The position numbers and the translations under genes are program-made. This document shows positions 24,857 to 33,264 of a stretch of 64,000 bases of DNA, piece by piece. Each line of letters opens with the position of its first letter. Positions within the stretch are counted from its first letter, which is position 1. The stretch lies in assembly GCF_963677565.1 (NCBI RefSeq), contig NZ_OY781981.1, positions 1,178,001 through 1,242,000 of the forward strand, read 5' to 3'. The stretch is from an uncultured Draconibacterium sp. (GTDB lineage: Bacteria; Bacteroidota; Bacteroidia; Bacteroidales; Prolixibacteraceae). The notes below the pieces were generated by a model. The model had not been told where the DNA came from and did no database searches. It saw only the letters and a program-made list of their open reading frames with translations.

Positions 24857-25627
24857 ATGCAAGAAGAAATTAACGATAAACTCAAGAATTATTTTTCCGA
24901 AGGGATGGAAGTATTTCTACCACACGTATCAATTAACGTTGTGGTATTTGCTTATGACGATTTTAAATTGAAGGTTTTTTTAAAAAATATTCCCCAGTTA
25001 AAAAGTTGGTTATTGCCCGGTGGTCATGTCCGGCGGGATGAAAACCTGGAAGAAGCCGCATATCGCAATCTGTCGCTTTTTGGTGTAAATAATGTTTTTA
25101 TTCGGCAAATTAAAAGCTTTGGCGATGTTGATCGTGTGTCAGATATTGTTCCGACCGATTACAAAGCGGAATTTGCAAAATCAGAATTTGCGAAATGGGC
25201 AACTCAGCGTTTTATATCGGTGGTATATTATGGTTTGGTTCGATTCCGTGATGTTGAACCTACAACCAGTGATTTTTTTGGCGAAAGCACTTGGATGGAT
25301 GTTAATGATTTGGAGCCCATGGTAATGGATCATGCTGAAATTATTCATGAAACAAAAAAGTTGTTGATTAATGAGTTGTTAACTCATCCGGTGGCATTCA
25401 ACTTGTTACCCGAAACATTCACACTAAACGACTTTAGAGGTTTGTATGAAGCCATCCTCGACCGTTCCATCGACAGGGGAACGTTTAGACGAAAAATGCT
25501 GAAACAGGGTTTGGTAGAAAAGGTTGATTTGAGAAAAGATGTTTTGGGGCGTCCGGCACATCTCTACCGTTTTAATAAGAAAGTTTATTATAAATCGCTG
25601 GAACAGGAAGCTAAGTTTGGCTTTTAG
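24857..25627 (+). CDS. Nudix-domain transcriptional regulator (NrtR/AraR-like)
   Basis: 256 residues from the ATG at 24857; an in-frame TTG lies nine bases upstream. Residues 20-150 form a Nudix domain (LLPGGHVRRDENLEEAAYRN), but the Nudix box lacks the REUXEE core: the position of the key Arg-Glu reads Arg-Asn and the following glutamates are absent, so hydrolysis is unlikely. The C-terminal part (LNDFRGLYEAILDRSIDRG, then RPAHLYRF) is the winged helix typical of NrtR-type regulators. In Bacteroides a protein of this type, AraR, responds to arabinose. It is divergent from GH3 across a perfect palindrome; an arabinose or related sugar signal is inference. Confidence 0.85.
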   Translation: MQEEINDKLKNYFSEGMEVFLPHVSINVVVFAYDDFKLKVFLKNIPQLKSWLLPGGHVRRDENLEEAAYRNLSLFGVNNVFIRQIKSFGDVDRVSDIVPTDYKAEFAKSEFAKWATQRFISVVYYGLVRFRDVEPTTSDFFGESTWMDVNDLEPMVMDHAEIIHETKKLLINELLTHPVAFNLLPETFTLNDFRGLYEAILDRSIDRGTFRRKMLKQGLVEKVDLRKDVLGRPAHLYRFNKKVYYKSLEQEAKFGF

Positions 25628-25650
25628 TGAGATCAATTTCAAAGAAAAAT

Positions 25651-25686
25651 AAAGCGAGAATCAGTTTTTGAATTGATTCTCGCTTT
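25651..25686. terminator. Bidirectional terminator
   Basis: AAAGCGAGAATCA (25651-25663) pairs perfectly with TGATTCTCGCTTT (25674-25686), 13 bp with a 10-base loop, and T-rich sequence follows on both strands. It lies between the converging Nudix regulator and GH2 genes. Confidence 0.85.
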
Positions 25687-25709
25687 ATTTTAACATTAGC
25701 TATTAATGT

Positions 25710-28490
25710 TTAAAATATTGGATTAAACGCTGAGTTGTTTACTGAAAATTCCGGATCAAAAGCATCCGATTCCATATAATTAAGGATGGATTGATAAAGC
25801 TGGGCAGCTTCCGGTTTGTCTAAAATCTCATTCAGTTGCGACATACAAACCAATAGTTTTCCTTCTCCAACTTTCAGTTCAAAAATTAATCCCAATTTGT
25901 GGTTACGTTCCAAATTATCTACTATCTGAACGATGGGGTAGTACTCAGTCGGGAGCTTATCTAATATCATCGAGTTGCTGGCTTTGATAATCGAGAACCA
26001 CTGCCAGTTGGTGTGAAAATCGGTTGGGAAAGCATTGAATAACGGATGTTCGGGATCGGTTAATATTCCCAAAGTTCCCGGCGACACCGCTTTTCCGTTA
26101 TTCTCGCTTATGGTTTTAAACATGCCGTAATTCCAAAAATCAGGTGGAAATAAACCGGATACACTTTTTCCTTTAACATCATTTTCTTGTGGAAACAGAA
26201 GTACTTTTCCTCCTTCTTTCAGTTGGTTTAAAACCTTTTGGTCGGCCTTTGTTGCCACTAAAATATCTTCAGGAGTATTTATTTCATTTTCGGCAGGATA
26301 AACCCAGATCGGGTAATCGTTCGAATAATCGCTTTCGGCAATGGAAATGTGCAAGTTTAGCTTGCTGGCCTTGTTAACCGATGATAAATCTGCAGAGACA
26401 TCACCAAGTTCGGTAAGTCCACCAAAAGGAACTTCGGAGCCTGCAAATTTACCTTCACCAACAACGGTTCCATCCTCTTTTGTTAGAGTCCATGAAATAT
26501 CGTTGGTAGCCGCTTGATTGGAATAGTTAGCCACAACGGCTTTGGCATTAAATTCTTCTGCGTTTGTGTAGCAATATTTTGGGAATTCCAGTAGCAAAAC
26601 CACGTCGTTACACGATTGTTTCCATGCTTCAGGAGTGATCACATTTTTGCTGTCCATAAAAGCATCCAAAATGCCCACAAGTGCTGTTCCCTGGCCCGGG
26701 AAATCCTGAAGGTCGAGCAGCTGAAAACCTGCAAAACCGTTTGTTCGGATGGCAGCTTCCATTTCGGCTTTGTAGCATAGTGCCGACCATGCGCCGGTTG
26801 CCTGCTGAAAAATACTGTCTTTATCCAACATTCCGGCTTTTTCCAAACGGTTTTTGAATATCTCGAGGTTGGTTGCCTTTAAAACACCGGTGTATTTATC
26901 TATTTCGTCGTAATCGGGAAATATCTGATACTGTGCAATTTCATGACTGATAATAGGCATATTCATATGTTCCACTGCATAACTAAAATCAAAATCGGTT
27001 GATGGAGTTACTGAGTTTAGCCGGGCTCCGTCTTTTGAATCGGCAAATGCATGGGTTAATCGGGTGTGAGTTAGAATTGTGTCGTGTGCAAAAGGCGTAC
27101 GCGCACCAACAAAAAACTCGCTTGTGGCAGTTGGCGGAATGTAGCCGATGCCGTTGTTGCAACCCATGGTGTAAAGCGGTCGGTCGTCGTAAGCTTTAAA
27201 TGCGGCAATATTTGCATCCACACGATCCAGGCCTCCCCAAATCTCATTTCCGTGCGAGAACAACACGAACGACGGATGATTAGCGTAAGCATCTAACATT
27301 GCAAATGCTTCTTCCTGTAATTGTTCCGAAATCGTATCTGAGTCTAAACCGCCCCAAAACGGTAATTCCGGTTGAAGGTAAATTCCCTCGCGGTCGGCAG
27401 CAATAAACGCAGCTTCCGGCGGACACCAGGTATGAAAGCGGTAATGGTTGATGCCGTAGTTTTTGGCAATTTTAAAAACACGTACCCAGCCTTCAACATC
27501 CATTGGCGGATGTCCGGTTAATGGAAAAACACAGGCATCGTGTTTGCCGCGTAAGAAGGTTGTGCGGCCATTTATTGAAAATTGTGTTCCGTCAATAGTA
27601 AACTCACGCATACCAAACGTTTCCGATTTGCTATCCTGAATTCCGTCGCCGGTAACCACGGCGGTAAGTTTATAAAGTGGCTGCTTGTAGTCGTCCCACA
27701 ATTGGCAATCGTTTCCAAAGTCGTATTCGAGTTGAATTTTGCTTTGTGCGTTTATCGTTGATTTTAATGTTTCTAAGTGAGTGATTTTTCCATTTTCCGA
27801 TTTTTCAACAAAAATGTCAATAGCTAATTCTCCTTCGGGCTGATTCTCAATTTTCAGATTGATGAGGGCTTTTTTGTTCTGAACATCGGGAGTAATGCGC
27901 AGATCGGAAATGTAAGTTTTTGAGGTGGCTTCCAGATGAATTTTACCAATTATTCCGTTCCAGTTGGTTTGTGTGTCGTCGGTGTATATGTGCACATTTC
28001 CGTATGGCGTAAGTTTCAAATCGTTGTTTACCTGGATGGTTATAAAATGATCGCCGGGAGTTAGGAACTCGTTTAGATCGTACCTTTGCTCCGATTGCAA
28101 CAAAAGCGAAGATCCAATAAACTGATCATCAACCCAAACTTTTGATGGTTTGGTTCGCTCCAGCTGAAGTTCCAATCGTTTATCCGTCAAGTTTTCTGGA
28201 ATAGTAACTTTTTTCCGGTACCAGGCCACTCCTTCGTAAGTGTAAATACGGTTTAGGTGGAGAGTTGTTGAGTCGGTATTTAAAAATCCTTTTTGGTTCG
28301 AATCTGTAGTGCCGGGCAACATCACCGAATCATCAAAATCAGAAAGGTACCATTGCTGTTCTTCCCCGATTTGTGCAGTGTCGAGAGCAAACTGCCATTC
28401 GCCCTGCAGGTCAATACTATTTCGATAGTTGGGAGTTTGAGTTGTGCACGAAATTACGGCCAATAACAGAATCAAATACAAGTTCTTCAT
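25710..28490 (-). CDS. Glycoside hydrolase family 2 lipoprotein
   Basis: 926 residues with a lipoprotein signal: AVISC puts the lipidated Cys at 15. The GH2 architecture follows: sugar-binding jelly-roll (ERTKPSKVWVDDQFIG), immunoglobulin-like domain, then the barrel with the acid/base Glu in FSHGNEIWGG and the probable nucleophile in IISHEIAQY. After about residue 640 comes an extra C-terminal region with sandwich-like and Rossmann-like stretches, longer than minimal GH2 enzymes. Activity could be beta-galactosidase, glucuronidase or a relative; the sequence does not decide. It faces the same way as the exported oxidoreductase pair upstream, from which a terminator separates it. Confidence 0.9.
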   Translation of the reverse strand: MKNLYLILLLAVISCTTQTPNYRNSIDLQGEWQFALDTAQIGEEQQWYLSDFDDSVMLPGTTDSNQKGFLNTDSTTLHLNRIYTYEGVAWYRKKVTIPENLTDKRLELQLERTKPSKVWVDDQFIGSSLLLQSEQRYDLNEFLTPGDHFITIQVNNDLKLTPYGNVHIYTDDTQTNWNGIIGKIHLEATSKTYISDLRITPDVQNKKALINLKIENQPEGELAIDIFVEKSENGKITHLETLKSTINAQSKIQLEYDFGNDCQLWDDYKQPLYKLTAVVTGDGIQDSKSETFGMREFTIDGTQFSINGRTTFLRGKHDACVFPLTGHPPMDVEGWVRVFKIAKNYGINHYRFHTWCPPEAAFIAADREGIYLQPELPFWGGLDSDTISEQLQEEAFAMLDAYANHPSFVLFSHGNEIWGGLDRVDANIAAFKAYDDRPLYTMGCNNGIGYIPPTATSEFFVGARTPFAHDTILTHTRLTHAFADSKDGARLNSVTPSTDFDFSYAVEHMNMPIISHEIAQYQIFPDYDEIDKYTGVLKATNLEIFKNRLEKAGMLDKDSIFQQATGAWSALCYKAEMEAAIRTNGFAGFQLLDLQDFPGQGTALVGILDAFMDSKNVITPEAWKQSCNDVVLLLEFPKYCYTNAEEFNAKAVVANYSNQAATNDISWTLTKEDGTVVGEGKFAGSEVPFGGLTELGDVSADLSSVNKASKLNLHISIAESDYSNDYPIWVYPAENEINTPEDILVATKADQKVLNQLKEGGKVLLFPQENDVKGKSVSGLFPPDFWNYGMFKTISENNGKAVSPGTLGILTDPEHPLFNAFPTDFHTNWQWFSIIKASNSMILDKLPTEYYPIVQIVDNLERNHKLGLIFELKVGEGKLLVCMSQLNEILDKPEAAQLYQSILNYMESDAFDPEFSVNNSAFNPIF

Positions 28491-28634
28491 TCAAAAATAT
28501 TTTAGGACACACTGCCCGGTTTTTACTTAGCTTATTGTAAAAATAACAAAATAAAGTTCAGGTTCACTTTTGCCAAGTGGCGAGTAAAATTATAATTTGA
28601 ATTAAGATGCACTCAGTCAGTGCAATAGCTTTTG

Positions 28635-28668
28635 CAAAAAAATACCCGCCTTACTTAAAAGACGGGTA
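28635..28668 (-). terminator. Intrinsic terminator after the sugar isomerase-like gene
   Basis: TACCCG (28643-28648) pairs with CGGGTA (28663-28668). Seven A on the plus strand to the left (28636-28642) become a T-run after the stem on the minus strand, so it terminates transcripts from the 28694-31286 gene pair. Confidence 0.75.
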
Positions 28669-28693
28669 ATTTTGTGAATATAACTATTCAATT

Positions 28694-29758
28694 TTACATC
28701 AAAATCTGACGGGCGTAGTTCACGCAGGTTTTTACTTCTTTCACTGCATTCGACCATGGTTTTACTTCGTATTCCAACTCAATGTCGCAGTAAATCGGCC
28801 ATTTTTCCTTTTTGATCAGAAGCAACACTTCTTCCAATGGCATTTGTCCTTGTCCCCAAACCTGGTTTTGGTTAGGCGGATCAGTTGCCGGACCGGTTTT
28901 GTCTTTAATGTGAATACTGAAAATACGGTCGTGGTATTTCCGCAGTATGTCGCAAGGATTTTTGCCGGTAGAACCAAAATAGTGCCCGGAATCAAAGTTA
29001 AACATTACGGCAGGCGAAATGCCTACAAAGTTATCGTAACTGAAACCTTCCACCTCTGCAAATTGCATGTGCTGATGAAAAACGGCGTACATACCGTGTT
29101 TCTCGGCAATTGGTCCAAGCTTTTTGGCCGCAGCTTCGCTTATCTCTTCACTAACACCTTTTGCGCCGAGTGCTTTGGCTACTTTAAAAGCGTAATCAAT
29201 TTCTTCGTCCGACCACTGTGAAGGCGAGAATTTAACAATGTGTGGTTTTATTCCTGCATCATCCAGCAATTTTTTCGCGGCTGCCACTTTCTTCATGTCA
29301 ACATTCAGACGGAACTTACGAACTTCCTCATTGTATTTATCCATTCTGGCTTGTTGTTCGGCATTTAATTGTGGACGGCCTCTTCGGCGCGGTTGAGGTG
29401 CCTCTCCACTTGATTCTTGTTCTGCTTGCTGCTGTCGGCGTATCTCCATAAAAATTTCCATCATAGGACTTTCGGGTGCTCCCAAATAGGTTTCCAAATC
29501 GCCGCTCATTAATTCAATTGAGCTGATGTTGCACTCCTTGCAATATTTTACAATATTTTCCAGTCCGCCCGGCATGGTGCGCCAGCTGTAGGTTATGGCG
29601 CCAATATGCACTCCACCAAAATTCGAGTTGGGATTGTCATTTTTCTGCGCCGGATTTGCCAAGGCAAAGTTTACCGGAACCATTGAAACGGCCGCTAAAG
29701 CAGCTGAACTACCTAAAAATTTTCTACGCGATAGTCCGTTATTTTTGTTTTTGCTCAT
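28694..29758 (-). CDS. Tat-exported sugar phosphate isomerase/epimerase-like protein
   Basis: 354 residues: a twin-arginine signal (LSRRKFLGSSAALAAV) then an AP-endonuclease-2/xylose isomerase-like TIM barrel. Metal-binding residues appear in SSIELMSGD, YAVFHQHMQF, NFDSGHYFG and IFSIHIKDK, with a final Glu in YCDIELEYE. A Pro/Arg-rich insertion (GEAPQPRRRGRP) lies near residue 125. It follows the exported Gfo/Idh gene by 19 bases. In Bacteroidota such pairs are linked to periplasmic attack on glycosides through a 3-keto intermediate, the oxidoreductase making the keto sugar and an isomerase-like lyase cleaving the bond. Applying that here is inference. Confidence 0.88.
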   Translation of the reverse strand: MSKNKNNGLSRRKFLGSSAALAAVSMVPVNFALANPAQKNDNPNSNFGGVHIGAITYSWRTMPGGLENIVKYCKECNISSIELMSGDLETYLGAPESPMMEIFMEIRRQQQAEQESSGEAPQPRRRGRPQLNAEQQARMDKYNEEVRKFRLNVDMKKVAAAKKLLDDAGIKPHIVKFSPSQWSDEEIDYAFKVAKALGAKGVSEEISEAAAKKLGPIAEKHGMYAVFHQHMQFAEVEGFSYDNFVGISPAVMFNFDSGHYFGSTGKNPCDILRKYHDRIFSIHIKDKTGPATDPPNQNQVWGQGQMPLEEVLLLIKKEKWPIYCDIELEYEVKPWSNAVKEVKTCVNYARQILM

Positions 29759-29777
29759 TGCAATTAGATTTTAAAGT

Positions 29778-31286
29778 TTACAATTTCCATCCGTTACGGT
29801 ACTCGTAATGGAAGTAGTTATTTGCCTCTTCGCAGTTGGTAATTTTCATATTCTCTGCATCATATTCCAGCGTTTTATTCAGCTGTTGCGAAACCACTGC
29901 AATGTTTGTAAGAAGCATAATCTCAGTAAGTTTTGAAGAAACTTCGAAATCGTTGGCTGCTTTGCGGCCTTCTTTAATGGCTTCAATAAAATCAACATAA
30001 ACGCTGCTTGGGCGTTTCAGCCATTTTTCAGGTTCAACAAAACCCGGATCGTTAGGAACCAACTCGGGCGCTGCTCCATGAGTTCCGTGCATCAACATAC
30101 CTTTATCGCCAATGTAAAGTGCTTCACGAAGCTGGCGATCGGTTTCCAATTCTGCAGGACGAGCAGGTTTTATACCACCGTCGCTCCAGGTTACTTTTAC
30201 CGGAGGCATGTTTCCGCGTGCCGGAAATTCGTAAGTAACACTCTCTGCCTGTGGAAGATATTCGTTGTTGAAAGGTGTTGTTGTTGCCTGGATTTTTGTT
30301 GGCATACCCAGGTTTAGTGCCCAGATTGGTGCATCGAAAGTATGTGCTCCCATATCGCCCATGGCACCGGTACCGTAATCCCATAAACCGCGCCATGCAA
30401 AATGAGTCGTTTCAGGGCTGTAAGGTTTTTCGGGTGCAGGTCCTAACCACAAATCGTACTTCAAATTGGCCGGAACTTCAACACCTGCCGGACGATCAAT
30501 ATATCCTTGTCGCCAAACCGGACGGTTCGACCACATGTGAACTTCCTTAACATTTCCGATTGCTCCCGATTGGATCCACTCAACGGTTTGCATGGTTCCT
30601 TCAATGTTGTGTCCCTGGTTACCCATTTGACTAACAAGGCCGGTTTCTTTTGCCAGATCGCGTAGGAAACGAACTTCGTGAATAGTTTTTGCCATTGGCT
30701 TTTCTACAAACACGTGTTTGCCTGCACGCATAGCATAAGCTGCAATAACAGCATGTGTATGGTCGGGAGTTCCAATCAATACCGCATCAATTTCTTTTTC
30801 ATTGTCTATCATTTCGCGGAAATCGTGGTATTTTTTTGCTTTTGGGTAACCTGCCATAATATGGCCGGCATAATCATGATCAACATCGCAAAGGGCATAA
30901 ATATTGGCATGTTTGAACGATTCTCCACTTCCGGCTGCTCCCATTTGTACCGGCGCATCACTGTCTTCAACTTCCTCTGAACTGCGTCTTTGGCGAGCGA
31001 AACCGCTTCGTTCAGGTTTGATACCTGCATAAGGTTGCATTAAGAAACCACTCATATTAAAAGCTCTTTTGATAGGAACATCGGGTGTGGCAATGTTCTG
31101 AATGTCGCCACCGCCCTGGCTACCTACTCCGATACCGGCTATGTTTACCATATCACTTGGAGACATGTAGCCTGTTCCACCTAAAACATGGCGCGGAACG
31201 ATTGTAAACCCGGCAGCTGCAGCTGCACTCGTACCAATAAAAGTTCTTCTGGAAAAACTTTGGGAGTTTTTGTTGTTTGATTTCAT
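29778..31286 (-). CDS. Tat-exported Gfo/Idh/MocA-family oxidoreductase
   Basis: 502 residues with a twin-arginine signal (FSRRTFIGTSAAAAAG). The Rossmann domain starts at NIAGIGVGSQGGGDI; DAVLIGTPDHTHAVIAAYAMRAGKHVFVEKP is split across a Lys-Pro signature, EKPMAKT, containing the catalytic Lys. A Ser/Asp/Glu-rich insertion (RQRRSSEEVEDSD) separates parts of the nucleotide-binding domain. The protein keeps a tightly bound NAD(H) in such exported members and oxidises or reduces sugar derivatives in the periplasm. It is the first gene of the pair with the isomerase-like gene; no DUF1080-type gene is nearby. Confidence 0.9.
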   Translation of the reverse strand: MKSNNKNSQSFSRRTFIGTSAAAAAGFTIVPRHVLGGTGYMSPSDMVNIAGIGVGSQGGGDIQNIATPDVPIKRAFNMSGFLMQPYAGIKPERSGFARQRRSSEEVEDSDAPVQMGAAGSGESFKHANIYALCDVDHDYAGHIMAGYPKAKKYHDFREMIDNEKEIDAVLIGTPDHTHAVIAAYAMRAGKHVFVEKPMAKTIHEVRFLRDLAKETGLVSQMGNQGHNIEGTMQTVEWIQSGAIGNVKEVHMWSNRPVWRQGYIDRPAGVEVPANLKYDLWLGPAPEKPYSPETTHFAWRGLWDYGTGAMGDMGAHTFDAPIWALNLGMPTKIQATTTPFNNEYLPQAESVTYEFPARGNMPPVKVTWSDGGIKPARPAELETDRQLREALYIGDKGMLMHGTHGAAPELVPNDPGFVEPEKWLKRPSSVYVDFIEAIKEGRKAANDFEVSSKLTEIMLLTNIAVVSQQLNKTLEYDAENMKITNCEEANNYFHYEYRNGWKL

Positions 31287-31424
31287 TTTTGATGGTTTAG
31301 TTTATAAAATGTTATACTCTGATCTTTATTAAGATGAATAGAACCTTAATAGGTTTAATTAACGGCATATGTTATTGAACATCATGAGTAAACGCAGATT
31401 CATAAGCTAGTTATAGAACATAAA

Positions 31425-31456
31425 AAAAGCTGCCCTGTACTAACAGAGCAGCTTTT
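31425..31456 (-). terminator. Intrinsic terminator after the GH43 gene
   Basis: AAAAGCTGC (31425-31433) pairs with GCAGCTTTT (31448-31456), and CTGT/ACAG can extend the stem past a mismatch. On the minus strand the stem is followed by a T-run. It lies 22 bases past the GH43 stop codon. Confidence 0.85.
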
Positions 31457-31477
31457 CATTTCAGAAATATCCTGGAA

Positions 31478-33094
31478 TTATTTTGTCAGGTATTCAATCC
31501 AGTCGAAATCGGCGTTAGCTTCGGAAGCTTCGCCATTTCCGGTGGCGTACAAACCAACATAAATGCCTGTGAAGAAACCAACGGTTTCGGTAGCCAGGAA
31601 TTTGGCATCGGCAGTTTCCACTGTTGTAAATTCGTTATTTGCCTGAGCAAACGAAAAGGTAAAAGTGGTTTTATCTCCACTAACTCGCAGTTTTACCGGG
31701 CCGGGTTTCAATGAATATTCTTTTGATTTGTAAATGGTTTGGCCAAACTGCAGTTTCACTGTCAAAATTCGGTCATCGCCTTTTTTGCTCACCATTATAT
31801 CAAAGTACGAACCGTTGTTCAGCAATACCAATCCGGCTTCTTCATTATCATCTTTCGGATCGAATTCAAGCTGGGTAGTTGCAGTAAAATAGTGATGTTT
31901 TAAACGGCGTCCCACAAAAGTTGAGGTGTTGTTGGTGCTTATCGTTTCGGCAGCTCCTTTTAAACGCAAAAAGCCTTTTCTTTCCGTAAGTGAAAAGTTA
32001 CTTTCTACAGGTGCCTGAACATAGTTCCAGTCTAAACCAAGTTTATCATTATCGAACTCAACTTTCGATGGTGCTTCAGAAAATGGTTTTAAAGGCAGGG
32101 TAGGGCAAGTCATGTCAACGTCAACTGTTCCGTTTCCGTTAACCACGGGCCAGCCGTTTTTCGGCCATGTAACCGGTGCCAAACAAGTTTCGCGACCTAA
32201 AATGTGGTGTGTTTTATCGGAGATATTGCGGTATCCGTGGAAAACGATCCACCACGAATTGTCGTGCGCCTGAATAATATCGGCATGGCCAATTCCCTGG
32301 ATAGGTTTACCCTGTCCGGCGGCATTGCATTGTGTTAAAATTGGGTTAGCCGGATTATCGATGTACGGTCCCCAAATACTGTTACTGCGGGCAATGGTTT
32401 CCGAGTGCGCTTCTTCGGTTCCGCCTTCGGCTGCCATAAGGTAGTACCAACCGTCCTTTTTGTAAATATGTGGTCCTTCGGCATATCTGCCACCGGTGCC
32501 GCTCCACACTTTTTTCCCTTCAGATAACTCGCCGGTTTTTAAATTCACTTCATACAAAATAAAGGGAGAACTGATGATGTAGGCTTGTCCATCGTCGTCC
32601 CAGAACAGGTCGGGATCGATACCCGGAACGTTTACCCAAATTGGATCAGACCATGGACCTGCGGGATTGCTTGCTGTTACATAAAAGTTGCCGCCTCCGG
32701 TAATATTAGTGGTAATCATGTAAAACGTTCCTTCGTGATAACGCAGGGTGGCAGCAAATATATTCAGGCCATTTGGAATTTGCGATTCGCGGGTAAGACA
32801 GTGTCCTATTTGTTCCCAGTTTACGAGGTCTTTACTGTGAAAAACCGGAACTCCCGGAAAATACTCGAAAGTACTGGTGATAAGGTAATAATCGTCGCCA
32901 ACACGACAAACGCTCGGATCGGAATAGAAACCCGGAATAATTGGATTATTGTAAGTTACCGTTGCATTGGGTTCGGGTGCTTTGGCAAACGGATTTGGTG
33001 CGACTTGCGCAAAAAGGTTAAGACTCAGACAAAGTGCAGTTAGCAAAGCAAAACTCTTTAATCCTGCTACTGAGCGCGATTCATTTCTATTCAT
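31478..33094 (-). CDS. Glycoside hydrolase family 43 (beta-xylosidase type) with C-terminal sandwich
   Basis: 538 residues with a signal peptide ending near LFAQ. The five-bladed propeller contains the three expected carboxylates: general base in GFYSDPSVC, the pKa-modulating Asp in GIDPDLFWDDDG and the acid Glu in YAEGPHIYKK. After about residue 340 a beta-sandwich (FSLTERKGFLRLKG, GLVLLNNGSYFDIMV) completes the XynB-like arrangement. It should release xylose or arabinofuranose from short xylo- or arabino-oligosaccharides in the periplasm. It is a single gene between a terminator and a 170-base gap below the DUF5916 gene. Confidence 0.92.
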   Translation of the reverse strand: MNRNESRSVAGLKSFALLTALCLSLNLFAQVAPNPFAKAPEPNATVTYNNPIIPGFYSDPSVCRVGDDYYLITSTFEYFPGVPVFHSKDLVNWEQIGHCLTRESQIPNGLNIFAATLRYHEGTFYMITTNITGGGNFYVTASNPAGPWSDPIWVNVPGIDPDLFWDDDGQAYIISSPFILYEVNLKTGELSEGKKVWSGTGGRYAEGPHIYKKDGWYYLMAAEGGTEEAHSETIARSNSIWGPYIDNPANPILTQCNAAGQGKPIQGIGHADIIQAHDNSWWIVFHGYRNISDKTHHILGRETCLAPVTWPKNGWPVVNGNGTVDVDMTCPTLPLKPFSEAPSKVEFDNDKLGLDWNYVQAPVESNFSLTERKGFLRLKGAAETISTNNTSTFVGRRLKHHYFTATTQLEFDPKDDNEEAGLVLLNNGSYFDIMVSKKGDDRILTVKLQFGQTIYKSKEYSLKPGPVKLRVSGDKTTFTFSFAQANNEFTTVETADAKFLATETVGFFTGIYVGLYATGNGEASEANADFDWIEYLTK

Positions 33095-33264
33095 GGTGTA
33101 ATTAATTTTAGCTGGTTGTACAATTTTGTTTGAACAATGATTAGCCTAATTTACTAAAGTTAAGCTGATGTGCGAAACTAATTCATATTGTATAAATAAC
33201 AAAATGAAATATGAATGTTGTTAGCCAGCCTAAAATGGTGCTCTCTGAAAGAATCAGTTTTATC

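Noticed and set aside
24754..24885. N-terminal extension of GH3 to 24885
   Set aside because: It would translate through the promoter and palindrome and gives no signal sequence; the ATG at 24753 begins a clear membrane or export segment.
32585..33043. 152-residue plus-strand frame opposite GH43
   Set aside because: It is antisense to a well-supported GH43 gene and has no recognisable motif.
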